Shown here: in pieces, positions 23,294 through 31,736 of the stretch
Position numbering within the stretch: position 1 is the first letter of the stretch
How the letters are laid out: each line of letters begins with the position of its first letter
From: DATMER01 sp035556715
GTDB lineage: Bacteria > Acidobacteriota > Thermoanaerobaculia > Multivoradales > UBA5704
Assembly (NCBI GenBank): GCA_035556715.1
Contig: DATMER010000115.1
Span: forward strand, 102,245-166,244
Length of the DNA: 64,000 nt
Reading direction: 5' to 3'
Notes under the pieces: generated by a model
What the model was told of the DNA's origin: nothing
What the model saw: the letters and a program-made list of their open reading frames with translations, nothing else
The model's database searches: none
Translations under genes and position numbers: made by a program

Positions 23294-23890
23294 ATGCACC
23301 GCATCCCGCTCTCCGTCAAGCTGATCTATACCGCCTGGATGGCGGTCTGGATCCCGGTGTACTGGATGCACGCCGGTCCCCAGAACTTTCTCTGGCTGTG
23401 CGACGTTGCCAACTTCCTCATCGGACTGGCGCTCTGGCTGGAGAGCCCGCTCCTCATCTCCTCGCAGGCCGTGGGCGTGCTCCTGGTCCAGATCCTCTGG
23501 TGCGGCGACCTCTTTGGCCGCCTGATCCTGGGCCATCATCCGATCGGCGGCACCGAATATATGTTCGACACGGCCAAGCCGCTCTACCTCCGACTCTTCT
23601 CACTTTTCCATGTGGTGATGCCGCCGCTCCTGCTCTGGGCGGTCAAGCGGCTCGGCTACGACCGGCGAGGCTGGCTGCTCCAGACCGCGATCACCTGGGT
23701 CCTGCTACCCACGACCTGGCTTCTCACGGGGCCGGACAAGAACATCAACTGGGTCTGGAAACCTTTCGACAAGCCCCAGGACCTGCTGTCACCGCCGCTT
23801 TACCTGCTGGCGCTCTGCCTGCTCTATCCTCTGCTTCTCTACATCCACACGCACCTGGTGCTCCGGCGGTGGATGCGGGTGAAATCATGA
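23294..23890 (+). CDS. uncharacterised multi-pass membrane protein
   Basis: 198 residues with five or six hydrophobic helices (LIYTAWMAVWIPVYW, FLWLCDVANFLIGLALWL, ISSQAVGVLLVQILWCGDLF, LFHVVMPPLLLWAV, LLYPLLLYIHTHLVL). Polar residues inside helices (CDVAN, CGDLFGR) and a PDKNINWVW motif look conserved, as in a family of bacterial membrane proteins without assigned function. I chose the ATG at 23294 (MHRIPLSVKL); an in-frame TTG at 23258 would add 12 residues. It stands alone on its strand. Confidence 0.65.
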   Translation: MHRIPLSVKLIYTAWMAVWIPVYWMHAGPQNFLWLCDVANFLIGLALWLESPLLISSQAVGVLLVQILWCGDLFGRLILGHHPIGGTEYMFDTAKPLYLRLFSLFHVVMPPLLLWAVKRLGYDRRGWLLQTAITWVLLPTTWLLTGPDKNINWVWKPFDKPQDLLSPPLYLLALCLLYPLLLYIHTHLVLRRWMRVKS

Positions 23891-23919
23891 AAAAGATGGA
23901 GTTTGTTCGGCCGTGAGGG

Positions 23920-24426
23920 TCAGCCACCCTTGCGGATGGCTGCGGCAAGACCTTCGTGGATCTTTCGGTTGATCCTTCCTGCTGCAAAGAGCTCCCGGAG
24001 TTTGTCCTGAGCCTCTTTGTCCGAGATCAGGCCGTCCCGGAATGCCTTGACCACCTGTCCTGCAATCCCTGAGATCTGTAGGCTGAGCTGCCGGGCGCAC
24101 TGGCGTCCTGCCTCCTCTTCGATCAGCAGGGGCAGGCCACGCTCGATTGCCATCTGGATGGCTGCGCGCTCGCCGTGATCCAGCAACTCGGCTCCAGGTA
24201 CCTCCAGGTCTCCCCGGATTTCCACGACTTCCAGAAGGTCCCCGATGCCATAGTGGTCCAGATACGCTTGGGGATTGAGGAACTGACCTTGCGCCAGTTC
24301 TTCAAGAACGATTTCAGGGATGATGATCCTGTCGTAAAGAAGACGGATGAATCGGTAACCGTCGTTGAGCTTTTCCAGAGTGATCAGGGGCCCTGTATCA
24401 CTCACGGTCCTCCGCTCGACGCTCAA
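23920..24426 (-). CDS. PIN-domain toxin (DUF3368-like)
   Basis: 168 residues. The N-terminal VSDTGPLITLEKL carries the first catalytic Asp (D10); IIPEIVLEEL and DHGERAAIQMAI supply the middle acidic residues, and LLIEEEAGRQCA the last acidic site (Glu where most PIN proteins have Asp). DUF3368-type PIN proteins are the RNase toxins of UPF0175 antitoxins. The gene overlaps its upstream partner by 4 bp (ATGA), so the pair is translationally coupled with antitoxin first. Confidence 0.85.
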   Translation of the reverse strand: MSVERRTVSDTGPLITLEKLNDGYRFIRLLYDRIIIPEIVLEELAQGQFLNPQAYLDHYGIGDLLEVVEIRGDLEVPGAELLDHGERAAIQMAIERGLPLLIEEEAGRQCARQLSLQISGIAGQVVKAFRDGLISDKEAQDKLRELFAAGRINRKIHEGLAAAIRKGG

Positions 24427-24647
24427 GCGTTCAGCTCGATCTCAAGGTTCTCCCGGCTGTCGACGAGGATGGAGAAACCGAATCGGGGGAGCATCTCCTC
24501 GAAGGCGCGCCGGGTCATGCCGAGAGTCTCTCGTGCCTGGCGTTCTGAGAGCTTGCCTATATGGTAAAGCGTGGCCACGAGCGCTTCCTTCAGATAGCGG
24601 GTGTCCACAGGGGGCATGGAGTCGGGTAGTTCGAGGGATACTTTCAT
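24423..24647 (-). CDS. UPF0175-family antitoxin
   Basis: 74 residues: VSLELPDSMPP at the N-terminus, then helix-turn-helix-like KLSERQARETLGMTRRAFEEMLPRFG split by a turn. The family neutralises PIN toxins and usually represses its own promoter, which would lie in the 43 bp between this start and the next leftward gene. Start ATG 24645-24647. Confidence 0.8.
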   Translation of the reverse strand: MKVSLELPDSMPPVDTRYLKEALVATLYHIGKLSERQARETLGMTRRAFEEMLPRFGFSILVDSRENLEIELNA

Positions 24648-24690
24648 GACGGGATCACCCTGGTGATGCTATGCGCCCCACGTGGAGCTG

Positions 24691-25311
24691 TCAACGCCGC
24701 TCTTCAGAGCGCTTCCCGGATGAGATCACCATCCGGGAGACGTTTTCGATGGGGATGATGTGCGTCTTCTTCTCCACGGGGAGATAGACGAACACGAACT
24801 TCGCGGTCGTGCCTAGGAGCAGAGAAGTAGGAGGGAGGGCCGTCCCCGAGACCAGCTCAACCTGGACCTGCCGGCCCTGCCCGGCCTTGATCCGGTCCGC
24901 GACCCGCTCCGCGTAGATCTGGATGAACAGGAACGCGTAGACCAGGACGAAGAACGACCATTGCGCCGTGCGGAACGCCGGGGAGTTGTACGGCTTGCCC
25001 TCCCGCTTGCGTTCCCACTCGGCGTACCTGGGGAACTTCACGCGCATCCAGGCCCCGAGCCGGATGAAGAACCAGACCAGGAGCAGCGGCAGGAAAGCCA
25101 GGAGGATGACCAGCGGCTCCCGCAGCACGGCGAGGAGGAAGTCGCTGGTCTCCACGTACTCCACGATGGTAATCCGGAAGTACCGGAAGAGCCAGAACTC
25201 GTAGCTCAGCCCGGTCAGCGTGAGGAGCACGTAGGCAGCGGTCAGCAGCAGCCCCGGGTGCTCGCGGACGAGGCCGGACCACTGAGCGCTCGGCTGTTCG
25301 TCAGGCTCCAT
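24691..25311 (-). CDS. uncharacterised membrane protein
   Basis: 206 residues with three hydrophobic helices (LLLTAAYVLLTLTGLSYEFW, PLVILLAFLPLLLVWFFIRL, WSFFVLVYAFLFIQIYA). A soluble C-terminal domain follows (about 145-206: VQVELVSGTALPPTSLLLG, then FVFVYLPVEKKTHIIP), resembling a short beta domain. No family recognised. The toxin-antitoxin pair lies just downstream on the same strand, but the 43-bp gap suggests independent control. Confidence 0.6.
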   Translation of the reverse strand: MEPDEQPSAQWSGLVREHPGLLLTAAYVLLTLTGLSYEFWLFRYFRITIVEYVETSDFLLAVLREPLVILLAFLPLLLVWFFIRLGAWMRVKFPRYAEWERKREGKPYNSPAFRTAQWSFFVLVYAFLFIQIYAERVADRIKAGQGRQVQVELVSGTALPPTSLLLGTTAKFVFVYLPVEKKTHIIPIENVSRMVISSGKRSEERR

Positions 25312-25335
25312 GCGCGAGAGCGTAGAGCAAGTGTG

Positions 25336-25734
25336 TCATCGGCGCGCGGGGCCTCTTCTCCTCAGGTGATCGACGCTCCAGATCCCGGACCCGCGGGCTG
25401 CCATGTAGAGGAACGCGAAGCAGTAGAGCACGGCGGCCTCGCCTCCGTTCACGAGAGGCCAGGAGCCGTTGGGCGCATGGACCATGAAGTAGGCCACGGC
25501 CATCTGGCCGCTCGCGATGAACGCGGCAATGCCGGTGAAAAGTCCGATCGCGATCAGCAGGCCGGCCACGAGCTCGATCCAGCCCGCCAGATACGGCAGC
25601 CCGGCATCGGCAGTCACCTTATCCCCCCCGAACATGCCGAACAGCTTCTGGGCACCGTGCGAGGCGAACAGCACTCCGAAGATGATGCGGAAAAGAGCGT
25701 AGATAGGCTCTGTGAAGCGTGTCAGGAATCCCAT
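25336..25734 (-). CDS. DoxX-family membrane protein
   Basis: 132 residues with four membrane helices. Typical DoxX features are RIIFGVLFASHGAQKLFG in the first helix, PYLAGWIELVAGLLIAIGLF in the second and FMVHAPNGSWPLVNGGEAAV before the last. Family members associate with quinone or thiol redox systems in the cytoplasmic membrane; the role here is not known. The gene stands 24 bp upstream of the next leftward membrane gene, so cotranscription is likely. Confidence 0.85.
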   Translation of the reverse strand: MGFLTRFTEPIYALFRIIFGVLFASHGAQKLFGMFGGDKVTADAGLPYLAGWIELVAGLLIAIGLFTGIAAFIASGQMAVAYFMVHAPNGSWPLVNGGEAAVLYCFAFLYMAARGSGIWSVDHLRRRGPARR

Positions 25735-25898
25735 CTCACACCTCCTCTAGCACGCGTCGATTGTGGTAGCCCGGCCGCACCGGGCAGGGCGCGCGCACAG
25801 AAAGAGGAAAAGGAGCAAATCGCGTGCCGATGGCTTGAGGTAGACTCCCAGGGAAGGATTCCAATCCCCAAGCCATTGAAAAGGAGAGGCTTTTCGTC

Positions 25899-26840
25899 AT
25901 GAGACAGAGGCATCCCAGGTTTGTGGCCGTAGCCGGAATGATCCTCACCCTGCTGGTTTCGGCCCTGGCGGCCGCGGACCCCGTGCGCGTCCCCGGTACG
26001 AAGACCAGCCTCGAGCCACCCCAGGGATTTTCGCCCTCCGACAGGTTCCCAGGCTTTCAGGACGCCGAGACCCAGTCGTCGATCATGGTCACCGAGCTGC
26101 CCGCTCCTGGAACCGTGATGATGAAGGGGATGACCAAGGAGGCGCTGGCGAGCCGGGGGATGACGCTCATCTCGTCGACCACCGAGAAGGTCGACGGCCG
26201 CGAGGCGCTGCTTCTGCACGTCGCGCAGGCGGCCGGGGGAACGGAGTACCTGAAGTGGATGCTGGTGACGGGGGACGAGGAGACCGGGGTCATGGTGGTC
26301 GGGACCTTCCCAAAGACCGCCGAGGCGCAGGTCGGCGCGGCGATCCGCACCTCGGTGCTCACCGCCTCCCGGAGCGCGGCCAGCTCAGGCGATCCTTTCG
26401 AGGGATTGTCGTATCGCGTGACGCCGACGGCGAAGCTCAAGCTCGCCGGGCGGATCAACGTCATGTTGCTCCTCTCGGAGTCGGGGAGAATGGGACCCCT
26501 GCCTTCCGCCGAGCCCTTCTACATCGTGGGCCCCTCGGTCGGCGAGGTCCGGATCGCAGATCTGAAGGTTTTCTCCGAAACGCGTGCCAGGCAGACCGAA
26601 TACAAGGACATTCAGAACATCAGCGGACGGGCGGTCACGGTCGGCGGACTGGAGGCTTACGAGCTCGTGGCGGACGCAAAGGACACCAAGGATGGGACCG
26701 CGTTGCGCTTCTATCAGGTCATCGTGCCGGAGGGGGACCGCTATTACATCGTCCAGGCCATGGTCGGAGCGGAGAGAGCGGCCGAGCTGCTGCCGGAGTT
26801 CCGCAAGGTGACGGACAGCCTCCGCAGGGTCACGCCTTAG
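25899..26840 (+). CDS. secreted protein with two PsbP-like/alpha-beta repeats
   Basis: 313 residues with a signal peptide (about 1-26, ends LAAADP). Two related domains follow, about 30-160 and 165-310; each has a strand pair, a V-x-G-R/L-E-A motif (VDGREALLLHV and VGGLEAYELVA) and a closing helix (FRKVTDSLRRV). This is the general plan of small periplasmic PsbP/Mog1-like folds. The function is unknown. It precedes the large membrane protein gene by 38 bp on the same strand, so the two may work together. GGAGAGG stands before the ATG. Confidence 0.65.
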   Translation: MRQRHPRFVAVAGMILTLLVSALAAADPVRVPGTKTSLEPPQGFSPSDRFPGFQDAETQSSIMVTELPAPGTVMMKGMTKEALASRGMTLISSTTEKVDGREALLLHVAQAAGGTEYLKWMLVTGDEETGVMVVGTFPKTAEAQVGAAIRTSVLTASRSAASSGDPFEGLSYRVTPTAKLKLAGRINVMLLLSESGRMGPLPSAEPFYIVGPSVGEVRIADLKVFSETRARQTEYKDIQNISGRAVTVGGLEAYELVADAKDTKDGTALRFYQVIVPEGDRYYIVQAMVGAERAAELLPEFRKVTDSLRRVTP

Positions 26841-26878
26841 CGGGAAATCCCACGGCCGGGTCCGTCCAAGGAAGCAGC

Positions 26879-29800
26879 ATGGATTCGAAGCAGACCCCCT
26901 GGTTGCTCAGCACTCTGGCGTTCGCGGCCGTGCTGCTCTCGGCTGTGGGGATCGAGAGCGGGAAAGAGACGGCCGTGGAGGCCGGAGCTTCGTCCGTTCA
27001 GCAGGTTACAGCGGCGGCTGAGGAGGTGAAGGCAGACGCGGAACCTGCCGAACCTCCGCAGCCGCCTCCCGACGAGGTGCGCCTCTACAGGGAGTTCTTC
27101 GGTGTCGTTTCCCAAGAAGACATGAAGGCCGCTGTGGAGGCCTTGGGCGCTATCCGGAACGAGATCGCGTCGAACAGATATGAGCTCGGGTCGATGATCG
27201 CGCTGGTACCCGATCCTCGCGACTCGTACCTGTCCTATCGTTTCGACGAGGCAGTCGCGGCCATCCAGGGAGCTTATGCCGAGCAGGGATTCCTGTCCGA
27301 CCGGCTCTGGATCCCCTGGGAGGCCCAGCAGGACAAGCCCGCGGAACGCCCCTATCGGCAGAGCCCGGGTGTCTTGCTTTTCCGCCGCCCGCCCCGGCTC
27401 GAGGCGGTCTTCCTGGTTGGGGAGTCGCCCAAGACGGGGATACAAAAGGGGGCATTCCACAAGGCTTTGGTGCTCGCCCGCGCCCTGCAGTCCATCAAGG
27501 GTCAGCTGGCCTCCATTCCACGAGAGCCCATCCGAATCCTGGGACCGACCTTCTCCGGCTCGATGGAGTCGCTGCGGCTCTCGTTGCGGAAACACCTGCC
27601 CACGGGACCATCCAAGGAAATCTGGTTCGAAGTGGTCTCCGGCTCCGCCACGGCCCCGGATCTCGAAACGTTCTTCAAGAACCCGCGAGTCCGGTTCAGC
27701 CGGACGGTTGTCTCTGACAATCTCTTGGAGAAGCGAGCGTTTGGTTTCCTTGAGCGGCTGGGCTGGGAAGGGAAGCGCACGGCGCTCCTCATCGAAGCGG
27801 ACACCACCTACGGGCAGGGCTTCATCCAGCGGCTCGACCTCAGCGACAAAGAGCTGGAGGTGACCCCGGACAAAGAGAAGGCCTGGACGCCGGGCCTGGT
27901 GCTGCGATTCCCGAGCCAGCTCGCCCAGATCCGGACTGCCCGGGAAGGTGAGTTGGGCAAGGAGGAGAAAGGCAAAGCCGGCAGTGAGCTCCTGCCCACC
28001 GAGCCGACCCGCAAGACGCTGGGCCTGAGCCTCGCCGATCAGGACAAGCCGGTCGACATCGTGCCGCAGTTCACGCCCCTCTCCACCACGATCAACGACC
28101 TTGCGCTCGCCAATCTCCTGGAGAAGATCTCGCGCGAGAAGGCCCGCTACGTCGGCATCATCGCGACCGACATCCAGGACAAGCTCTTCCTTGCCGAGCA
28201 GCTACGAACCCTCACTCCCAACGTCGTGCTCTTCAGCTTCGACAGCCACCTGCTCGACACCCATCCGCAGTTCGCCGCGGCCATGGACGGAACGGTGGTC
28301 CTGAGCAGCCATCCGCTCTCGCTCGAGAAAGCGCAGGAGAAGGACCAGACACTGCGTCAGTTTTCCAGCGATTTCCAGCTTGGAGTCTTCAAGGCTGCTA
28401 CCCACCTCCTTAAGGAAGAGAGCCCGCCCGGTCAGGACGTCTGGATCTCGGCCGTCAGCAACGGGGTCGTTTGGCCGCTCGCGCTTCTGGCTCCCGAGGA
28501 GCCGGCACAGGAACGCAGGCTCTTGCGCTGGCGCGGGGAAAACCTGCAGGCCGGACAGGAGATCAATCAGATCAAGTGGCTCCTCGCCGGGGCAATGATC
28601 TGCTGCCTGGCCGGCTGGCTTCTGAGCCAGGCCCGGCCGCTCCAGGAGTTTGCCAACGCAGCGCACAAGGGCTGGAGCCAGGCCTGGCCGGAGAGATGGA
28701 CGCGGGATGCGCGGCGGGCCCCGGCTCTCGGGGCTGCCGCGCTGGTGCTCGCATCGGCGTTGCTGGTCGCCGTCTATTCCCTGCCGAGCTTGGACTCCGG
28801 TCAGATTCTGGTCCTGCTTCTCCTGATCCTGGCCTATGTCTGGATCGTCTGGGCCGGCGCGCGCCTCAGCCATCCATACTCCCCGCTGGGCCCGAAGCGA
28901 TGGATCTGGATCCTCGCCGCCGTGCTGCTCGTGCTCGTTCTACGCCTGGCCATGCTGTGGCTGTGGGTACCCCCTGAAGGGGAACGGTTCGCCTTCAGCA
29001 GGATCGGGAACTTCAACAGCGGCCTGTCGCCGCTGGTCTCTCTCGCGCTGCTTCTCATCGGCATCTATGCCTGGGCCGTGCTCGACGTCAAGCGTCTCCG
29101 CCTGATCGCCCTGCAGGGAATGGAGTGGCCCCTCACCTCCTCGGCCGAGGCGCCCTTGAGGGAGTGCCGTGCCATGGCCGAAGACCTGGACCGGGTGCTC
29201 CTGGGATCTCTGCGCGACTGGAGACTCTGGGCCGTCCTCGGCGTGCTTCTGCTTTTGCCCCAACGGCGGCTGCACGAGGGTCTCCAGCCGATCGCCGAGG
29301 CGGCCCCCTACGGCTGGCCCTTCATGGCCCTCGTGGCCCTGGCATTCATCCTGGCGGCGATCTCCTTCTATCGCTTTTTCCTGGCCTGGCGCCAACTGGA
29401 GCGGATCCTCGACCGGCTCTGCCACACCTGGCTGTTGCGCGAGCTCGGCGCGAGCTCCAAGCTCCTCGACTGGAAGCCCATGAAGTCCTTCGGCTTGCGC
29501 ATGCCCACCTTCAAGATGACGGTGCTGGCCTTGAAAAGACTCGAAGCGATCGAACGCCTCGGCCTGCTCGAAGGAAAGAAAGGCAAGGTGAAGCGCCTCG
29601 AAGATCTGCTCGCCACCGCCTTCTCCGCCGAGCGGGAAAAATTGTTCCAGGAAGAGGTCGAAGCCCGCCGGGAGGTGCTCTCCGAGATTGCCTCCAGCAC
29701 GGCTGTCCTGGCGGAGGCGCACCGGAAGCTGATCCAGGAGACGCCGCCGCCGGACCCGTTGCCGGAGCCCGATCCGCGCAGCAAGGAGCTGAAGGCGGTC

Positions 29801-30205
29801 GAGCAGTTCCTCGCCGTGCGCGTCGTGACCTACCTCCGGTACGCTTTCGCCCACCTGAGAAATTACCTGCTGAGCTTCACGTTCTGCGGGCTCGCCGCGC
29901 TGGTCGGCGTGAACCTCTACGCGTTCGAGCCGAAGCAGTTCTTTTCTTTCGGGATCTGGGTCGGGTTGCTCGCCTGCGCGTTCGTGACGATCTGGGTCTT
30001 CGCCCAGATGGACAGGAACGCCGCCCTGAGCGCCGTCAGCCACACCGACGCGGGCCAGGTCAGTTTCGACCGTACCTTTTTCAAGAACGCCTTCACCTAT
30101 GGCGCGGTGCCTCTCATCAGCGTGGTGGTGACGCAGTTCCCGATCGTGGGAAGGGTTTTCAGCCAGTGGCTGGACCCGCTGCTGCGGGTGGTCGGGGCGA
30201 AGTGA
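26879..30205 (+). CDS. 1108-residue membrane protein of unknown function
   Basis: Very large protein. N-terminal membrane anchor (about 6-24), a Pro/Glu-rich linker (about 45-72), then a soluble region to about residue 560 with alpha/beta signatures (LEAVFLVGESPKTG, YVGIIATDIQDKLFLAEQL, NVVLFSFDSHLLD) reminiscent of periplasmic ligand-binding folds. Next come about seven membrane helices (from ICCLAGWLLSQA near 575 to about 845), a soluble coiled-coil-rich part (about 880-1000, with PPPDPLPEPDP) and a last helix pair near 1010-1045. No enzyme motif was seen. It may couple ligand sensing outside to a cytosolic output. ATG at 26879 with AAGGAAG upstream. The next gene (opposite strand) abuts exactly. 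Confidence 0.7.
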   Translation: MDSKQTPWLLSTLAFAAVLLSAVGIESGKETAVEAGASSVQQVTAAAEEVKADAEPAEPPQPPPDEVRLYREFFGVVSQEDMKAAVEALGAIRNEIASNRYELGSMIALVPDPRDSYLSYRFDEAVAAIQGAYAEQGFLSDRLWIPWEAQQDKPAERPYRQSPGVLLFRRPPRLEAVFLVGESPKTGIQKGAFHKALVLARALQSIKGQLASIPREPIRILGPTFSGSMESLRLSLRKHLPTGPSKEIWFEVVSGSATAPDLETFFKNPRVRFSRTVVSDNLLEKRAFGFLERLGWEGKRTALLIEADTTYGQGFIQRLDLSDKELEVTPDKEKAWTPGLVLRFPSQLAQIRTAREGELGKEEKGKAGSELLPTEPTRKTLGLSLADQDKPVDIVPQFTPLSTTINDLALANLLEKISREKARYVGIIATDIQDKLFLAEQLRTLTPNVVLFSFDSHLLDTHPQFAAAMDGTVVLSSHPLSLEKAQEKDQTLRQFSSDFQLGVFKAATHLLKEESPPGQDVWISAVSNGVVWPLALLAPEEPAQERRLLRWRGENLQAGQEINQIKWLLAGAMICCLAGWLLSQARPLQEFANAAHKGWSQAWPERWTRDARRAPALGAAALVLASALLVAVYSLPSLDSGQILVLLLLILAYVWIVWAGARLSHPYSPLGPKRWIWILAAVLLVLVLRLAMLWLWVPPEGERFAFSRIGNFNSGLSPLVSLALLLIGIYAWAVLDVKRLRLIALQGMEWPLTSSAEAPLRECRAMAEDLDRVLLGSLRDWRLWAVLGVLLLLPQRRLHEGLQPIAEAAPYGWPFMALVALAFILAAISFYRFFLAWRQLERILDRLCHTWLLRELGASSKLLDWKPMKSFGLRMPTFKMTVLALKRLEAIERLGLLEGKKGKVKRLEDLLATAFSAEREKLFQEEVEARREVLSEIASSTAVLAEAHRKLIQETPPPDPLPEPDPRSKELKAVEQFLAVRVVTYLRYAFAHLRNYLLSFTFCGLAALVGVNLYAFEPKQFFSFGIWVGLLACAFVTIWVFAQMDRNAALSAVSHTDAGQVSFDRTFFKNAFTYGAVPLISVVVTQFPIVGRVFSQWLDPLLRVVGAK

Positions 30206-31453
30206 TCACCACTGCCGCGGTACGCCGAGGACGCAGCGCACGGTGTCGCGGGCGATCAGGAGCTCTTCGTTCGTCGGAATGACGAAGACGCGCACCCGCG
30301 AGCCCTCGGCGCCGATATCCCCTTCCTTGCCATCCGTGATGGCCTCGTTGCGGGCCGGGTCGAGGGCGATGCCGAGGAAGTCGAGGTCGGCGCAGATCCG
30401 GCGGCGGATCTCGGGGGAGTTCTCGCCGATGCCTCCGGCGAAGACGATGGCGTCCGCTCCGTTCATCCGGGCAAGGTAGGCGCCGATGTATTTCTTCACC
30501 CGCAGGCAGAAGATGTCGATGGCGAGGCGCGCCCGGCGGTCCTGGTTCTCGCGCTCTTCGGCCAGCAGGTCGCGCATGTCGTTGGTCAACCCCGAGATGC
30601 CCAGGAGGCCCGAGCGCTTGTTGAGGAGCGTGTCGAGCTCGTCGAAGCTCATCCCTTCCTTGTGGTGGAGGAAGTCGAGGATGAGAGGGTCGAGGTCGCC
30701 GCTGCGCGTGCCCATGACCAGCCCTTCGGCCGGGGTCAATCCCATGGAGGTCTCCAGGGACTCTCCGCGGCGGATGGCGCAGGCCGAGCAGCCGTTGCCC
30801 AGGTGCAGGGTGACGATGTTCGTGTCCTCGTGTGCGCGCCCGATGAGCTGCCGGTAGCGGTAGGCCACGTAGCGGTGCGAGGTGCCGTGGAAGCCGTAGC
30901 GCCGCACCCGGTGCCGGACGTAGAGCTGGTAGGGGATGGCATAGAGGAACGACTCCGGCGGCATGGTGGAGTGGAAGGAGGTGTCGAAGACGACGGCCTG
31001 GGGGATGCCCGGGCCGAAGATCTCGCGCGCCGCTTCGATCCCCCTGAGGTTCGCCGGGTTGTGCAGGGGCGCGAGGTCGATGCACTCCTCGATCTGCTCG
31101 AGGACGGCGTCGTCGATCAGGGTGGAGAGGGTCAGCTTCTCGCCGCCATGGACGACCCGGTGCCCCACGGCGTGGACGTCGGCGAGCGAGGAGAGCCCGG
31201 GGACCGCGGTCTCGGCCGCGACGAGCCAGCGCAGGATGTAGTCGAGGGCCTGCCGGTGGTCGCGGAGCGGGGTGGCGAGGTGCCGGGCGGGCTTCCCCTC
31301 CACGCGCAGGGTGAGGAGCGACTGGCTGCCGATCCGCTCGATCACGCCGCGGGCGAGCTCGCGGTCGGCGTCGCGCTCGATGGCTTCGAGGTCGGTGGCG
31401 ATGAGCTGGAACTTGATCGACGAGCTGCCGCAGTTGAGGACGAGGACGTTCAT
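30206..31453 (-). CDS. ackA: acetate kinase
   Basis: 415 residues, normal for the family. Converts acetyl phosphate and ADP to acetate and ATP, or the reverse. All signatures are present: NVLVLNCGSSSIKF at the N-terminus, GHRVVHGGEK, FDTSFHSTMPPE, YGFHGTSHRYVAYR, HLGNGCSACAI, MGLTPAEGLVMGTRSGDLDP and VFAGGIGENSPEIR. No phosphotransacetylase gene is near, so the pathway partner must be elsewhere. Transcription starts toward the right-hand repeat array; a GGGGG-CAAG-CCCCC hairpin (31466-31479) lies in the leader just upstream of the start. Cytosolic. Confidence 0.97.
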   Translation of the reverse strand: MNVLVLNCGSSSIKFQLIATDLEAIERDADRELARGVIERIGSQSLLTLRVEGKPARHLATPLRDHRQALDYILRWLVAAETAVPGLSSLADVHAVGHRVVHGGEKLTLSTLIDDAVLEQIEECIDLAPLHNPANLRGIEAAREIFGPGIPQAVVFDTSFHSTMPPESFLYAIPYQLYVRHRVRRYGFHGTSHRYVAYRYRQLIGRAHEDTNIVTLHLGNGCSACAIRRGESLETSMGLTPAEGLVMGTRSGDLDPLILDFLHHKEGMSFDELDTLLNKRSGLLGISGLTNDMRDLLAEERENQDRRARLAIDIFCLRVKKYIGAYLARMNGADAIVFAGGIGENSPEIRRRICADLDFLGIALDPARNEAITDGKEGDIGAEGSRVRVFVIPTNEELLIARDTVRCVLGVPRQW

Positions 31454-31500
31454 GGACGCATCCTAGGGGGCAAGCCCCCCGAACGCCAGCCGCCGGTCTA

Positions 31501-31720
31501 TTCAGAAGCTTACCGGATGATTCGGAAGCTTACCGAGTGCCTCAGAAGCTTACCCAGTCACTCGACAAGCTTACCGAACGGCTCAGAACGTTACCGGGCG
31601 ATTCAGAAGCTTACCGGATCGTCCGGTAAGCTTACCGGGCCGCTCAGAATGTTACCGAGCCGCTCAGAAGCTTACCCGGCGCCTCAGAGGCTTACCGAGC
31701 CATCCGGTAAGCTTACGGAC
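31501..31720. repeat. 20-bp-period degenerate repeat array D
   Basis: Eleven consecutive units of 20 nt (small register slips), consensus NNTCAGAAGCTTACCGRRNN. The conserved core AGAAGCTTACCG is followed by a variable half. Units at 31621 and 31701 contain CCGGTAAGCTTACSG, where forward and reverse cores merge into a palindrome; several units carry HindIII-like AAGCTT. The array fills the gap between ackA (leftward) and mltA (rightward) and ends 16 nt before the mltA start, so both promoters must lie in or beside it. Confidence 0.9.
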
Positions 31721-31736
31721 GTGACAGAGCACTAGA

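Noticed and set aside
31501..31720. Array D considered as a set of iterons of a replication origin
   Set aside because: No dnaA, repA or partition gene and no DnaA-box cluster lie nearby; the neighbours are ackA and mltA. The same period also appears at three other loci with other cores.
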